Position numbers and translations under genes: made by a program. Positions 1 through 7,447 of a stretch of DNA of 17,075 bases are shown piece by piece. Source of the stretch: Ignavibacteriaceae bacterium. GTDB lineage: Bacteria > Bacteroidota > Ignavibacteria > Ignavibacteriales > Ignavibacteriaceae. The notes beneath the pieces were generated by a model that was given only the letters and a program-made list of their open reading frames with translations, was not told the DNA's origin and did not search any database. Where the stretch lies: positions 1 to 17,075 of the forward strand of contig JALNWB010000080.1 in NCBI GenBank assembly GCA_023231105.1, written 5' to 3'. How positions within the stretch are numbered: position 1 is the first letter of the stretch; each line of letters starts with the position of its first letter.

Positions 1-1338
1 ATTCTTAAAGTAATTCATTTCGTCATCATACGTTTTACCCACGTAATAGTTAGGCCAAACGTACGTCCCTAAAATTGGCCAGCGTTGGTAATTTCGTATC
101 CGCGCTTCATCTGAAACACTTCTGAGAGAATCAATAAATTTGAAAATAGTTGAGATATTAAATTCGTTTTTGCGTAAGGCAAACCATCGCCCGGCAAACT
201 GTTTCTGGAAATTTTTATCGGCGACAAGTTTCTTCCACCAAAAAGGAACTTGAAACAAATCATCGCGCAAGTATGAAGCGTTGTTACTTAAATATGAAAT
301 TTGCCAACCGTAAATCAGCGAAGCATCATAATAATCGGAATTGCCCCAGGCTAAATTATAATCCCAAACCGGTCCCATAAAAAGTTTAGAATTTTTCGAA
401 TCTTTATCTTTGTACATAAACACACTAAGCCGATAGGAGTCAACATTTTTACACATCTCGTTCAACAAAAAATAATCTACAAACGAAGGGACATCAATTA
501 TTGCAGGATACCCGGTGAGAGAATCTGCGAAATCCGGATTGTACATTCTCGTTTCAAAAACGTTTATAAAATTTTGAATATATTCTTTTTGTCTCGGAGT
601 GATGTCTTCGGGCTTAGGATAATGATACTGAAAATATATTTTTTGATATGCTTCAAAGTAAGGCGGAAAAGTTGATTTCCATCCGTCATTGCCGGAGCCG
701 TCCTCTTTATCAATTTTTAAAATATATCCACCTGTAAGATTATCGCCTGTAGAATCAGCTGTGGTCATTTTTGAAATGTCGACACGGTTTTTATCGCGTT
801 TGATTTTTTCAAATAAAACATACACGCCCATGTACTCGCCGTTAAGCACCAATTCACAAAATTTAAATCGCGAAGCATATCTGCCGATACTTGCGGAAAG
901 CCAATACGTAAGCACGTCGCGGAAAAAAGTTTTGTCGGTATAGGGCGCATACAAAATCCAATTTGATTCAGACGGTAAGCCAAGCAGCGAAGCTGAAGAA
1001 TCAGTATCGGCAGCCGTTCTTAATTCAACTGCATATTGTTTTTTGGGAAACCACTGCGAAGTTGAACCTCGAATCTCAATTCCAATTTTTCCTTTATAAT
1101 TATTTTGCGGATCAGTGAGATTGTTTCTAACTCCTTCACCGTTAAAAATAATTCCCAAGTCGATGGTTATTTTCGGTTCATTTTTTATTGTCTGTCCGTG
1201 AGTTTCAAGAATTACTATTGGCAAATTGGAGGAAGTGAAAGCAACCTGATTTTCAATTGAACCGGAAATTTTACTTTGACTAATAAGCAGAACACAAAAT
1301 CCGAACAACAGGAATACGATAAGAAATAAAGATTTCAT
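1..1338 (-). CDS. CotH-like kinase family secreted protein (C-terminus outside window)
   Basis: The reading frame is open from an ATG at 1338 to the left edge (446 residues visible, no stop), so the C-terminus is missing. Residues 1-20 form a hydrophobic signal peptide with a likely cut before Gln21. The body matches the CotH kinase family, an atypical protein-kinase-like fold known from spore-coat CotH and from many secreted bacterial proteins. Visible family motifs are an RGSTSQ...PKKQY block near residue 90, ELVLNGEYMGVYVLFEKI around residues 163-179, YILKIDKEDG around 205-214, and GPVWDYNLAWG at 322-332, whose Asp326 fits the metal-binding Asp of the family. Its start lies 17 bases after the NUDIX gene stop, so it is probably the tail of the same transcript. 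No Shine-Dalgarno is obvious. Bacteroidota and Ignavibacteria CotH proteins often end in a T9SS domain; whether this one does cannot be seen. Family call is firm; the target of any kinase activity is unknown. Confidence 0.85.
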   Translation of the reverse strand, partial: MKSLFLIVFLLFGFCVLLISQSKISGSIENQVAFTSSNLPIVILETHGQTIKNEPKITIDLGIIFNGEGVRNNLTDPQNNYKGKIGIEIRGSTSQWFPKKQYAVELRTAADTDSSASLLGLPSESNWILYAPYTDKTFFRDVLTYWLSASIGRYASRFKFCELVLNGEYMGVYVLFEKIKRDKNRVDISKMTTADSTGDNLTGGYILKIDKEDGSGNDGWKSTFPPYFEAYQKIYFQYHYPKPEDITPRQKEYIQNFINVFETRMYNPDFADSLTGYPAIIDVPSFVDYFLLNEMCKNVDSYRLSVFMYKDKDSKNSKLFMGPVWDYNLAWGNSDYYDASLIYGWQISYLSNNASYLRDDLFQVPFWWKKLVADKNFQKQFAGRWFALRKNEFNISTIFKFIDSLRSVSDEARIRNYQRWPILGTYVWPNYYVGKTYDDEMNYFKN

Positions 1339-1355
1339 TTTAAAAAGAGAAATAG

Positions 1356-1970
1356 TTAATCGAAAACTACCTGTTCGGAAGGATTTTCCCAAAGATGAAA
1401 AAGCATATGAATTTGTTCTTCTGTAATTCTTGCTCCCGAAAGGTGCGGAAGATCATCCTTTGAAAAAAAACTTACTTCAGAAGTTTCTGTCCCGGAAGAA
1501 AAATCATTATTCACCAATTCACAAAGAATAAATATTTTGTAAATATGAAAAGGAGAGATGGGATAGTCGTGTTTAAGCTTATCAATAACGGCGAGCAGCC
1601 TTACCGGTTTCACATCAGCGCCGGATTCTTCCTTCGCTTCTTTAATCGCAATTTCAGAAGGCGAATAACCAATGTCAGCCCAGCCGCCGGGGATTGACCA
1701 TCTGCCGTCAATTTTTTCTTTCACCATTAAAATTTTATTCTCTTTAAATACTACTGCACGAACATCAACTTTTGGCGTTTGATATCCAGTTTCATTTGCA
1801 AAAAGATTTTGAATTTTTTTTATCGGTGTATCAGTAATTTCTGCAAATAATAATTGACTGAGTTTCTTAAGCTCATCATAGCGTTCCCTATCAAAATCGT
1901 TTTCGCAATATTCTAATCCGGCGAAAGCAATTGCCTGAATCTTTTTTACAAGTTCAATCGAAGTTTTCAT
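1356..1970 (-). CDS. NUDIX hydrolase with an N-terminal helical domain (YjhB-like)
   Basis: A 204-residue protein predicted to hydrolyse a nucleoside diphosphate linked to another moiety (for example ADP-ribose or another NDP-sugar); the substrate cannot be read from sequence. Residues 1-60 are a helical N-terminal region like the one found in YjhB-type NUDIX proteins, and the catalytic domain runs from about 68 to 200. The NUDIX box lies at 96-118: Gly96, then Lys110-Glu111 in place of Arg-Glu, then Glu114-Glu115 and Gly117, so the metal-binding glutamates are present. Tyr102 stands where the first Glu of the classical box would be; the GGWADIGYSP form is usual in this subfamily. The start codon overlaps the stop of the GH18 gene (ATGA at 1967-1970) with no separate ribosome site, suggesting translational coupling. 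Cytosolic: no signal peptide. Confidence 0.9.
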   Translation of the reverse strand: MKTSIELVKKIQAIAFAGLEYCENDFDRERYDELKKLSQLLFAEITDTPIKKIQNLFANETGYQTPKVDVRAVVFKENKILMVKEKIDGRWSIPGGWADIGYSPSEIAIKEAKEESGADVKPVRLLAVIDKLKHDYPISPFHIYKIFILCELVNNDFSSGTETSEVSFFSKDDLPHLSGARITEEQIHMLFHLWENPSEQVVFD

Positions 1971-3421
1971 TTTAAATAAAGCATTTTTTTTGTTTGAAGA
2001 AAGTTGCCCGCCCGCAGTTGATAAAAATAAACGCCACTTGAAAGTTGTTGGTTGATGGTTGTTAGTTGTAAGTTGAATGGAATTGTATAAATTCCAGGAG
2101 CTTTTTCTTCATTCACCAAAGTTTCAATTTCGTTTCCAAGTATATCATAAACTTTTAGACTGATGAATTGCCGACTGACGACTGAATACTGAATACTGGT
2201 GACTGGATTAAACGGATTCGGATAATTTTGTGAAAGTAAAAACTTTGGCTCTGCAATTTTTTTTTCTTTTACCGCCGAAGTGATAAAGCGTTTTTCAATT
2301 GCGTTCCATAAGTCGGTGCGGCTGCCGTCGTAACCCAAAGCCCACATTCCTATTCCTTTTAACTTATAAGATTTTGCTAAATCATATTTTAATCCCAAAC
2401 TCGAATCATTATCAAACCAGACTTGATACCAGGTTGTATCGTTTAGTTTCCATCGGTACCATGGAGTTTTTTCATTGTTTTCCCAAAGCAATCCGTAAGT
2501 TTGGGAAAGCGAAACATCATCCCGGAAACGCGTAGTATATCCATAATTAACAACCGCCGCGTGTGGTTCTTGAGTTTTTGTTTGCCATCTATTACCGTAA
2601 TAAGGAACGCCGAGAATTAATTTTTTTGGATTACTCTTTATAACATCGGCGTACTGTTTGGTTATCGTATTTGTAATGTTATAAGTTCCGCCAAGCAACG
2701 GCGCGTTTGAACCTGTGTAATCACTCCATTTGCCGGCAAACGCATATCCCATAATAAAAATATAATCGCACGCATTCGCCAAGCCTGTAAGTTTCCATCC
2801 ACTTCCATTAATAGCAGGACCGGCAAAGGATACTTCACAATTTGGAATTGCCGTATGCAGATAATTTGTAAGTGCGGTCATAAATCCATTTAAAAGATCG
2901 CCGCGATCCGACGAATAATATTCTTCAAAATCAATATTCACTCCGTCAAGTTTATACGATTCAACTTTATTCTTCAAGTTGGAAAATAAATTTTGCTTTG
3001 CAGAATCTGAGTTCAATAACTGATGCATTTGCGAAGCTTCAAAATTTGTAGAAGAAAGAATTACCTTTACTCCATTTTGATGAGCTTTATTTATCACGTC
3101 CGTCCAGGGCCAGTAAGGTGGATTTTTTAAATTACCAAGACTATCGGCAGCAAAATCAAAAAGAGCGATATGCGTGAGCAAGTCATATCGTAAATAATTT
3201 CTTGCTGTTGGATATTCCCAGTACGGCAGATAGCCGAATACTGAAGCGGTTAATTCGGATTTTTCAAATTGAAGAGGAATAATTTCGGTTTGGTTTTCCG
3301 GCACATTCGCTTCCAACCTTTCAATCTTGCCGTAAGTTTGTTTATCTGTGTTATGAACAGAAAAAGATTGCGCAAAACTTTCCGTATAAAAAAAGAAGAG
3401 AATGGTAATTAGCGTTTTCAT
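1967..3421 (-). CDS. Secreted GH18-family glycosidase with T9SS C-terminal sorting domain
   Basis: A 484-residue secreted glycoside hydrolase family 18 protein (chitinase or endo-beta-N-acetylglucosaminidase type). Residues 1-17 are a signal peptide ending SFA before Gln18. The catalytic (beta/alpha)8 domain spans about 58-375: the GH18 signature is DGVNIDFE at 159-166, with Glu166 as predicted proton donor; MGYAF at 223-227, GVPYYG at 270-275 and a late GMWALGYDG block are the other usual strands. Asn162 replaces the first inner Asp of DGxDxDxE, as also seen in YaaH/SleL-type members, so it does not imply inactivity. From residue 394 a type A T9SS sorting domain follows (NYPNPFNP at 399-406, LKVYDILGNE, SSGVYFYQL, final KMLYLK), predicting export and attachment at the cell surface or release. 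Two 7-base tandem arrays lie in the DNA for this domain. It overlaps the NUDIX gene by 4 bases and follows the NYN gene by 8. The substrate could be chitin-like or peptidoglycan-like glycan. Confidence 0.9.
   Translation of the reverse strand: MKTLITILFFFYTESFAQSFSVHNTDKQTYGKIERLEANVPENQTEIIPLQFEKSELTASVFGYLPYWEYPTARNYLRYDLLTHIALFDFAADSLGNLKNPPYWPWTDVINKAHQNGVKVILSSTNFEASQMHQLLNSDSAKQNLFSNLKNKVESYKLDGVNIDFEEYYSSDRGDLLNGFMTALTNYLHTAIPNCEVSFAGPAINGSGWKLTGLANACDYIFIMGYAFAGKWSDYTGSNAPLLGGTYNITNTITKQYADVIKSNPKKLILGVPYYGNRWQTKTQEPHAAVVNYGYTTRFRDDVSLSQTYGLLWENNEKTPWYRWKLNDTTWYQVWFDNDSSLGLKYDLAKSYKLKGIGMWALGYDGSRTDLWNAIEKRFITSAVKEKKIAEPKFLLSQNYPNPFNPVTSIQYSVVSRQFISLKVYDILGNEIETLVNEEKAPGIYTIPFNLQLTTINQQLSSGVYFYQLRAGNFLQTKKMLYLK
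2041..2075 (-). repeat. Heptanucleotide tandem array, five units of CAACYNN (coding strand)
   Basis: On the coding (minus) strand five consecutive 7-base units share CAAC followed by a pyrimidine and two variable bases; the last three bases of successive units are TTA, TAA, CAT, CAA and TTT. On the plus strand this appears as NNRGTTG repeated five times. The unit length is not a multiple of three, so each repeat is read in a shifted frame and the encoded residues (NLQLTTINQQL) do not look repetitive. The array lies in the loop just before the SSGVYFYQL strand of the T9SS sorting domain. Confidence 0.8.
2171..2205 (-). repeat. Heptanucleotide tandem array, five units of CAGTNNN (coding strand)
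   Basis: On the coding (minus) strand five 7-base units begin with CAGT; the variable triplets are CAC, ATT, ATT, CGT and CGG in order, and a degenerate sixth unit begins CAAT. On the plus strand it reads NNNACTG five times. It encodes roughly PVTSIQYSVVSR, covering the first beta strand and turn of the T9SS sorting domain, 95 bases away from the CAACYNN array in the same gene. Two central units are identical, which fits slippage or duplication. Confidence 0.8.
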
Positions 3422-3429
3422 TTCTTCGT

Positions 3430-3894
3430 TTACACGCCGAAAAGTTTTTTGAATTCAGCGGTTTGATTTGCGAGTTTATCAATGATTCCCGTTTCATCTT
3501 CTCCGGTTTTTGATTGAAGCGCCTGCTTTGCGAAAACTTCACTTTTCAGAACTTCAGCCGAGCAGGCTTTAGCAAAACCGGCTAACGCCGAATCAGAAGT
3601 AATGACCATTAAATTTTTTCTGTTGGCTGCGTTGGAAATATCTTCGCGAATGAGATCATCTGCGGTTTGTTTCTGCGAATATTTTATTTTGAGAAAGTCC
3701 GAAGCAATTACGGTTGATTGGAAACCATCAAAATAAACAACGCCTTTATTTTTCATCGTCTTAAAGTATCTATCTAACAGAAAAACTAATTGCTCACGCG
3801 ATGCTTGTTTATCTTTTTGTTGAAGAAAAAAAAGTTTCTTTATCTTCCCGATAAGATTATTTCCATCAATTAAAAATGTTTTCACATTCGTCAT
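3430..3894 (-). CDS. YacP-like NYN-domain (PIN-like) ribonuclease
   Basis: A 154-residue cytosolic protein matching the YacP/NYN family, whose B. subtilis member Rae1 is a ribosome-associated endoribonuclease. The protein opens with FLIDGNNLIG (Asp10 in the DGxN motif), followed by VVYFDG with Asp56, TADDLIRED with Asp79/Asp80, and VITSDSALAG with Asp101. These acidic residues are arranged as in PIN-like nucleases that bind a divalent metal. The length suits a single-domain member. Its ATG overlaps the lptD stop (ATGA at 3891-3894), so it is probably translated by coupling with lptD. Its stop lies 8 bases before the GH18 start. Ribonuclease activity and any ribosome link are family inference; a role connected to envelope genes is not shown. 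Confidence 0.8.
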   Translation of the reverse strand: MTNVKTFLIDGNNLIGKIKKLFFLQQKDKQASREQLVFLLDRYFKTMKNKGVVYFDGFQSTVIASDFLKIKYSQKQTADDLIREDISNAANRKNLMVITSDSALAGFAKACSAEVLKSEVFAKQALQSKTGEDETGIIDKLANQTAEFKKLFGV

Positions 3895-6431
3895 CTTCCG
3901 CTAAAGAAATTATCGGTCTTGGTGATTTTTAAATCTTGCAACTGCGGAGCTTTCACTCTAACTTCCAATCGGTAACCGGTGTAAGTGCCAATCGGATTCC
4001 AAGTAAAATTCATAAGCCAGCAATGTAAATCTCTACTTATCATTACCTGGGGAGCGGAGAATTGTTTGCCGGTAATATCATAACTACCGCTAACGCTAAT
4101 CTTCCAAAACTTTGTTAAACTGATATTTGCCGAACCGCTTATTGTTGAATAGCGGGAAGTTGAATAAGGGTTGCTGCGCGATTCACTATAATTATAGTTG
4201 AGCGAAACACTCCACGGGATAGAAAAATCCGGCTCTTGCGAATCATAAATCCCGCGGTACATTTTATTGTTTTTCTGGAAAGCTGCTTCCTGTTGACGAA
4301 GTGAATCTTCCATTTTATTCTCTTCGCTTGATTTTAATTTGTCGCCTGAAAAAGTTGTTGAAAGAGAGAAAGTAAAACTTTTTAAACGCAAAAATCCTTT
4401 TCCTTCGTTAATTAAGAATTTATTTATATCCTCCCCCTTTTCATTGTAATCATAAAGGGAATGAGTAGTGTTGCAACGAATATTTAATAAGTCACCAATA
4501 TTTGTATCATAGCCCATGCTTAAACCAGAGAAGCGTAAACTATCCTTTGTGAAATCATAATTTATACCAGCGGTCATATTTAAAAGTTTAACTTTGTTTT
4601 CTTTTGAAGTTGTATCGGTTCTATCAACCATCGTTTTCATTTCAAAAAGATTTCCAACAGACAAGCCAATACTCTGAGATTCACCTGGATTAGCTCCTCG
4701 AAAAATTTCGCGTTCATATTTATCGTAACGAATTTCTTCTCCTTTTGAATTTTTATAGTAATCGAAATAACCCCATTTCTTTTGCGAAAAATCCGGATTA
4801 TAGTTATATGAAATGGAAGGTGAAATGCTATGTCGTATAGCGGCAATACCAAATCTTTGCGGTTGAAAAATGCCATATATTTTTGTTGAGGCTGAAACTC
4901 CAAGACTAAATGTACGGACAAATTGAAGTTGTTTGAGATCGGAAATAACAGCGCTATCTGCGCCGCTAAAGGGTGAAACCATATTTTCCTTTTTTATTCT
5001 CTTGTTATACCAAAGTTCTCGATAGCTGAAACTTGGAGAAATATTGATGTACCCGAATTTTGGAGATGCGCTGATATTTAAACTATGTTGAATGCCGCCC
5101 CGGATTGCAAGCTGACCGTCTTGCTTTATTCTTCTATTTTGAAATTGATTATTGTAATTCAATCCGATAAGTTCATACCATTTCTGTTCGCCGACAACTT
5201 TTTTTCTTTTGAAAGGATACATCTGTGATTTTGAAAATGAAAACGTTGGAAGAAATTCGGTAATGTTTCCGCTTGACAAATCTTGATTTCTAGTGTACCC
5301 AAGCGAGATGCTGCTTCCTGATTCCTCCCAACTTTTATGATAATTCGCATTTGATACAATTTGCTGTCTTAGAAGCTGGCTGTAATCCGCACTGTTTTGT
5401 TTAAAATAATCTCCCGACATGAATTCCATATTAATATCGAGTTGTGAAGAAGGAGTTATCGTTTGATTATGCACCCAACGGAGTCGCCAGTTTTTTAGCT
5501 CGTTATAATCGGGATCGGTTCTTTCACCTTGATGCAAATCGGAATATGATGCTTCTAAATTTCCGGTAAAATCATAACGTTTTAAATAACGAAAACGGGA
5601 ATTCAAATTGTAACCGCCTTTAGTATAATAATCTGCGGTTAAAGATAAATCCATGTAATCGCTGATCGCCCAAAAATATCCGAAGCGTGAAAAATATCTT
5701 CCGTAGCCGGCGCGCTCACCAATTGCGGGGGCAAGCAGTCCGGAGCGTCTTCCCGACTCCAACGGAAAGACAACAAAAGGAATTGGAATTGGAAACGGAA
5801 CATCGCCGAATGCCAGCCAAATCCATTTGCCGATAAGCTGTTCTTTCTGGATCATTTTCATTTCACTTCCGAAAAAATAATAATGAGGATGTTCCAGCGT
5901 GCAAGTTGAATAGACGCCGTTTTCAATAAAGAAAGTCTTCTTATCAACTTTTTTTATTTTTGCGCCGGAGTAAGAAGCCTGTTCAATTTCGGAAGCTGCA
6001 TACGTGATATAACCTTTTGTCGTTTTGAAATTATATCGCATGCGCATCCCTTTGTACTCTTCTTTTTTATCAACAAGAACAGGCGCTTCAATTTCCTTGT
6101 TCGTCACCGAATCCTTTCCCAAGCCAAACGATTCAACATTGGAGGTTTCAAAATCAACAATAATTTTTCCGCTTTTCAACTCGGTATCTTTGTAACGCAT
6201 ATCTCCGTTACCATAAATGTGCATTTTCTTTTGGTCAAGAAAAAAGATGATGGAATCTTTAGCCGATGAATAGATGATGGAATCGATGTCGGTGCTTTTT
6301 TTAGTTGAATCGTGCAACGCCAAAGAATCTTGAAGAACTTTGGAAGAATCAGTTGAAAAAACTTTTAGCGAATCCGTTTGCCCAAAACAGGTTATTGCGA
6401 AAACAAAAATATGGAGCAAAAAAATTTTCAT
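3891..6431 (-). CDS. lptD: LPS-assembly outer-membrane protein LptD
   Basis: An 846-residue outer-membrane beta-barrel that would insert lipopolysaccharide (or lipooligosaccharide) into the outer leaflet together with LptE. Residues 1-17 are a signal peptide (cut before Gln18). A Ser/Asp-rich linker follows to about 60, then the periplasmic OstA/LptA-like beta-jellyroll domain from about 60 to 200 (DQKKMHIYGNGDMRYKD; YTxC-type element with Cys177). From about 205 the barrel begins, with the characteristic VPFPIPIPFVVFPLESGRRSG segment and GYGRYFSRFGYFWAISDYMDL, then many alternating aromatic strands to the end. Length is in the range of LptD of Bacteroidota-like bacteria. The four-cysteine disulfide pattern of E. 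coli LptD is not present: few Cys occur in the mature protein. It lies 22 bases after the ROK gene and overlaps the NYN gene. No lptE homologue is identifiable, though the two envelope proteins further upstream in the block are of unknown role. Confidence 0.88.
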   Translation of the reverse strand: MKIFLLHIFVFAITCFGQTDSLKVFSTDSSKVLQDSLALHDSTKKSTDIDSIIYSSAKDSIIFFLDQKKMHIYGNGDMRYKDTELKSGKIIVDFETSNVESFGLGKDSVTNKEIEAPVLVDKKEEYKGMRMRYNFKTTKGYITYAASEIEQASYSGAKIKKVDKKTFFIENGVYSTCTLEHPHYYFFGSEMKMIQKEQLIGKWIWLAFGDVPFPIPIPFVVFPLESGRRSGLLAPAIGERAGYGRYFSRFGYFWAISDYMDLSLTADYYTKGGYNLNSRFRYLKRYDFTGNLEASYSDLHQGERTDPDYNELKNWRLRWVHNQTITPSSQLDINMEFMSGDYFKQNSADYSQLLRQQIVSNANYHKSWEESGSSISLGYTRNQDLSSGNITEFLPTFSFSKSQMYPFKRKKVVGEQKWYELIGLNYNNQFQNRRIKQDGQLAIRGGIQHSLNISASPKFGYINISPSFSYRELWYNKRIKKENMVSPFSGADSAVISDLKQLQFVRTFSLGVSASTKIYGIFQPQRFGIAAIRHSISPSISYNYNPDFSQKKWGYFDYYKNSKGEEIRYDKYEREIFRGANPGESQSIGLSVGNLFEMKTMVDRTDTTSKENKVKLLNMTAGINYDFTKDSLRFSGLSMGYDTNIGDLLNIRCNTTHSLYDYNEKGEDINKFLINEGKGFLRLKSFTFSLSTTFSGDKLKSSEENKMEDSLRQQEAAFQKNNKMYRGIYDSQEPDFSIPWSVSLNYNYSESRSNPYSTSRYSTISGSANISLTKFWKISVSGSYDITGKQFSAPQVMISRDLHCWLMNFTWNPIGTYTGYRLEVRVKAPQLQDLKITKTDNFFSGR
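6245..6284 (-). repeat. 13-base direct repeat in the lptD linker, period 27
   Basis: A perfect 13-base sequence (plus strand AGATGATGGAATC) occurs at 6245-6257 and again at 6272-6284. The 27-base period keeps the frame and encodes two copies of a DSII element in the Ser/Asp-rich linker between the signal peptide and the OstA-like domain. It looks like a small local duplication in a low-constraint linker. Confidence 0.6.
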
Positions 6432-6453
6432 TTATTGATTTACCAAATGAAAA

Positions 6454-7416
6454 TTATATTGAATAAAAAACAAGTGATGACGCTCCTTTAATGCCGGCTT
6501 CATTTTTTAATTTTGCCGGAAGCACTTTGCACCGCGGCACTAACGATTTAAGAACTCGTTGTTTCAAAGACATTTCTATGTTGTCAAGTAGTAATTTGCC
6601 GAAACCTGCAACACCGCCGCCGATAATAAATGTGCTAACGTCAAGCAGATTAGAAACCGAGGCGAGTGCAAAGCCAATATTCCTTCCCAAATTTTTTATC
6701 ACTTCATTTGCAAACGGGTCTCCCAATTCTGCGGCAGTGCTAATCACCTTGGGAGTTAACGCGTTAAAGTCGTCGCTAATTAACTCAACTATTTTTGAAT
6801 CTTGATGATTTTTCAAACCTTCTTTTGTGTTTTGTATTAAATAACTGTTGCCGGCATAGGCTTCAATACAGCCGTAAGAACCGCATCCGCATTTTGGACC
6901 ATTAATATCAATGGTAATATGTCCTATTTCACCGGCGGCTCCAAAATCTCCGCGGAATAATTTTTTGTTTAGAATGATTCCACCGCCAACACCGGTGCCA
7001 AGCGTAATCATTACAAAAGATTTATAATTCTTTCCGGCGCCGAAAATCAATTCACCAATTGCTGCGGCATTCGCATCATTTTCAACAAAGGTCGGCAGTT
7101 TAAAAGTTTTTTCTATCAGATGCCCAAGCTGAACTTTTCCCCATCCGGGAAGATTCGGCGGATTTTCAACCGTTCCTTTTTTCTTTGAAACAATTCCCGG
7201 AGATCCAATGCCGATTCCTTCAATTTTAATTTTATCCGGATCAAGCAGTTCTTTTAATCCTTTTTTCATTTGCTTAATTACTACATCAGGACCGCCTTCT
7301 GCTTTTGTATCCACAAAAGATTTTCTGACGATTTTCCCATTTTCCGTAACGATGCCGAACTTGATATATGTTCCACCTAAGTCAACCCCAATCGCATATT
7401 TTTCCGATTTCGACAT
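6454..7416 (-). CDS. ROK-family sugar kinase (glucokinase-like)
   Basis: A 320-residue cytosolic ROK-family kinase that would phosphorylate a hexose such as glucose or an N-acetylhexosamine with ATP. IGVDLGGTYIKFG at 9-21 is the phosphate-binding loop of the ASKHA fold; ENDANA at 112-117 carries the catalytic base Asp114; LGTGVGGG at 139-146 is the second nucleotide loop; Glu163 and His166 in GEIGHITI, with Cys176, Cys178 and Cys183, make the ROK zinc/sugar site (CGCGSYGC); IGGGVAG lies near the C-terminus. There is no N-terminal helix-turn-helix, so it is an enzyme rather than a ROK repressor. I chose the ATG at 7416 because GGAGAA lies four bases upstream and homology begins there; an upstream ATG at 7473 would add 19 unrelated-looking residues and overlap the lipoprotein gene. 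Glucokinase is the usual annotation, but sugar specificity is not readable. Confidence 0.88.
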   Translation of the reverse strand: MSKSEKYAIGVDLGGTYIKFGIVTENGKIVRKSFVDTKAEGGPDVVIKQMKKGLKELLDPDKIKIEGIGIGSPGIVSKKKGTVENPPNLPGWGKVQLGHLIEKTFKLPTFVENDANAAAIGELIFGAGKNYKSFVMITLGTGVGGGIILNKKLFRGDFGAAGEIGHITIDINGPKCGCGSYGCIEAYAGNSYLIQNTKEGLKNHQDSKIVELISDDFNALTPKVISTAAELGDPFANEVIKNLGRNIGFALASVSNLLDVSTFIIGGGVAGFGKLLLDNIEMSLKQRVLKSLVPRCKVLPAKLKNEAGIKGASSLVFYSI

Positions 7417-7420
7417 ATTG

Positions 7421-7426
7421 TTCTCC
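7421..7426 (-). promoter_or_regulatory. Shine-Dalgarno GGAGAA that fixes the ROK kinase start
   Basis: On the minus strand GGAGAA is followed by CAAT and then ATG at 7416-7414. This is one of the clearest ribosome sites in the leftward block and argues for 7416 rather than the upstream ATG at 7473. Confidence 0.75.
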
Positions 7427-7447
7427 GCATGTATGTTGCTATTAAAC

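Noticed and set aside
1661..1685. Degenerate NUDIX box (Tyr instead of Glu) as loss of activity
   Set aside because: The metal-binding Glu residues at 111, 114 and 115 are present, and this form of the box is usual in the YjhB-like subfamily.
2041..2205. CRISPR-like or other array from the GTTG/ACTG repeats
   Set aside because: The units are 7 bases long with no spacer-sized gaps, and they lie within an intact coding frame.
2936..2948. Asn162 in DGVNIDFE of the GH18 protein as a sign of a dead enzyme
   Set aside because: The catalytic Glu166 and the adjacent Asp164 are kept, and the same Asn occurs in active YaaH/SleL-type GH18 proteins.
6491..6805. Plus-strand open frame inside the ROK kinase gene
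   Set aside because: Lies over a conserved enzyme on the other strand, with a Ser/Pro/Ala-rich composition expected of antisense frames.
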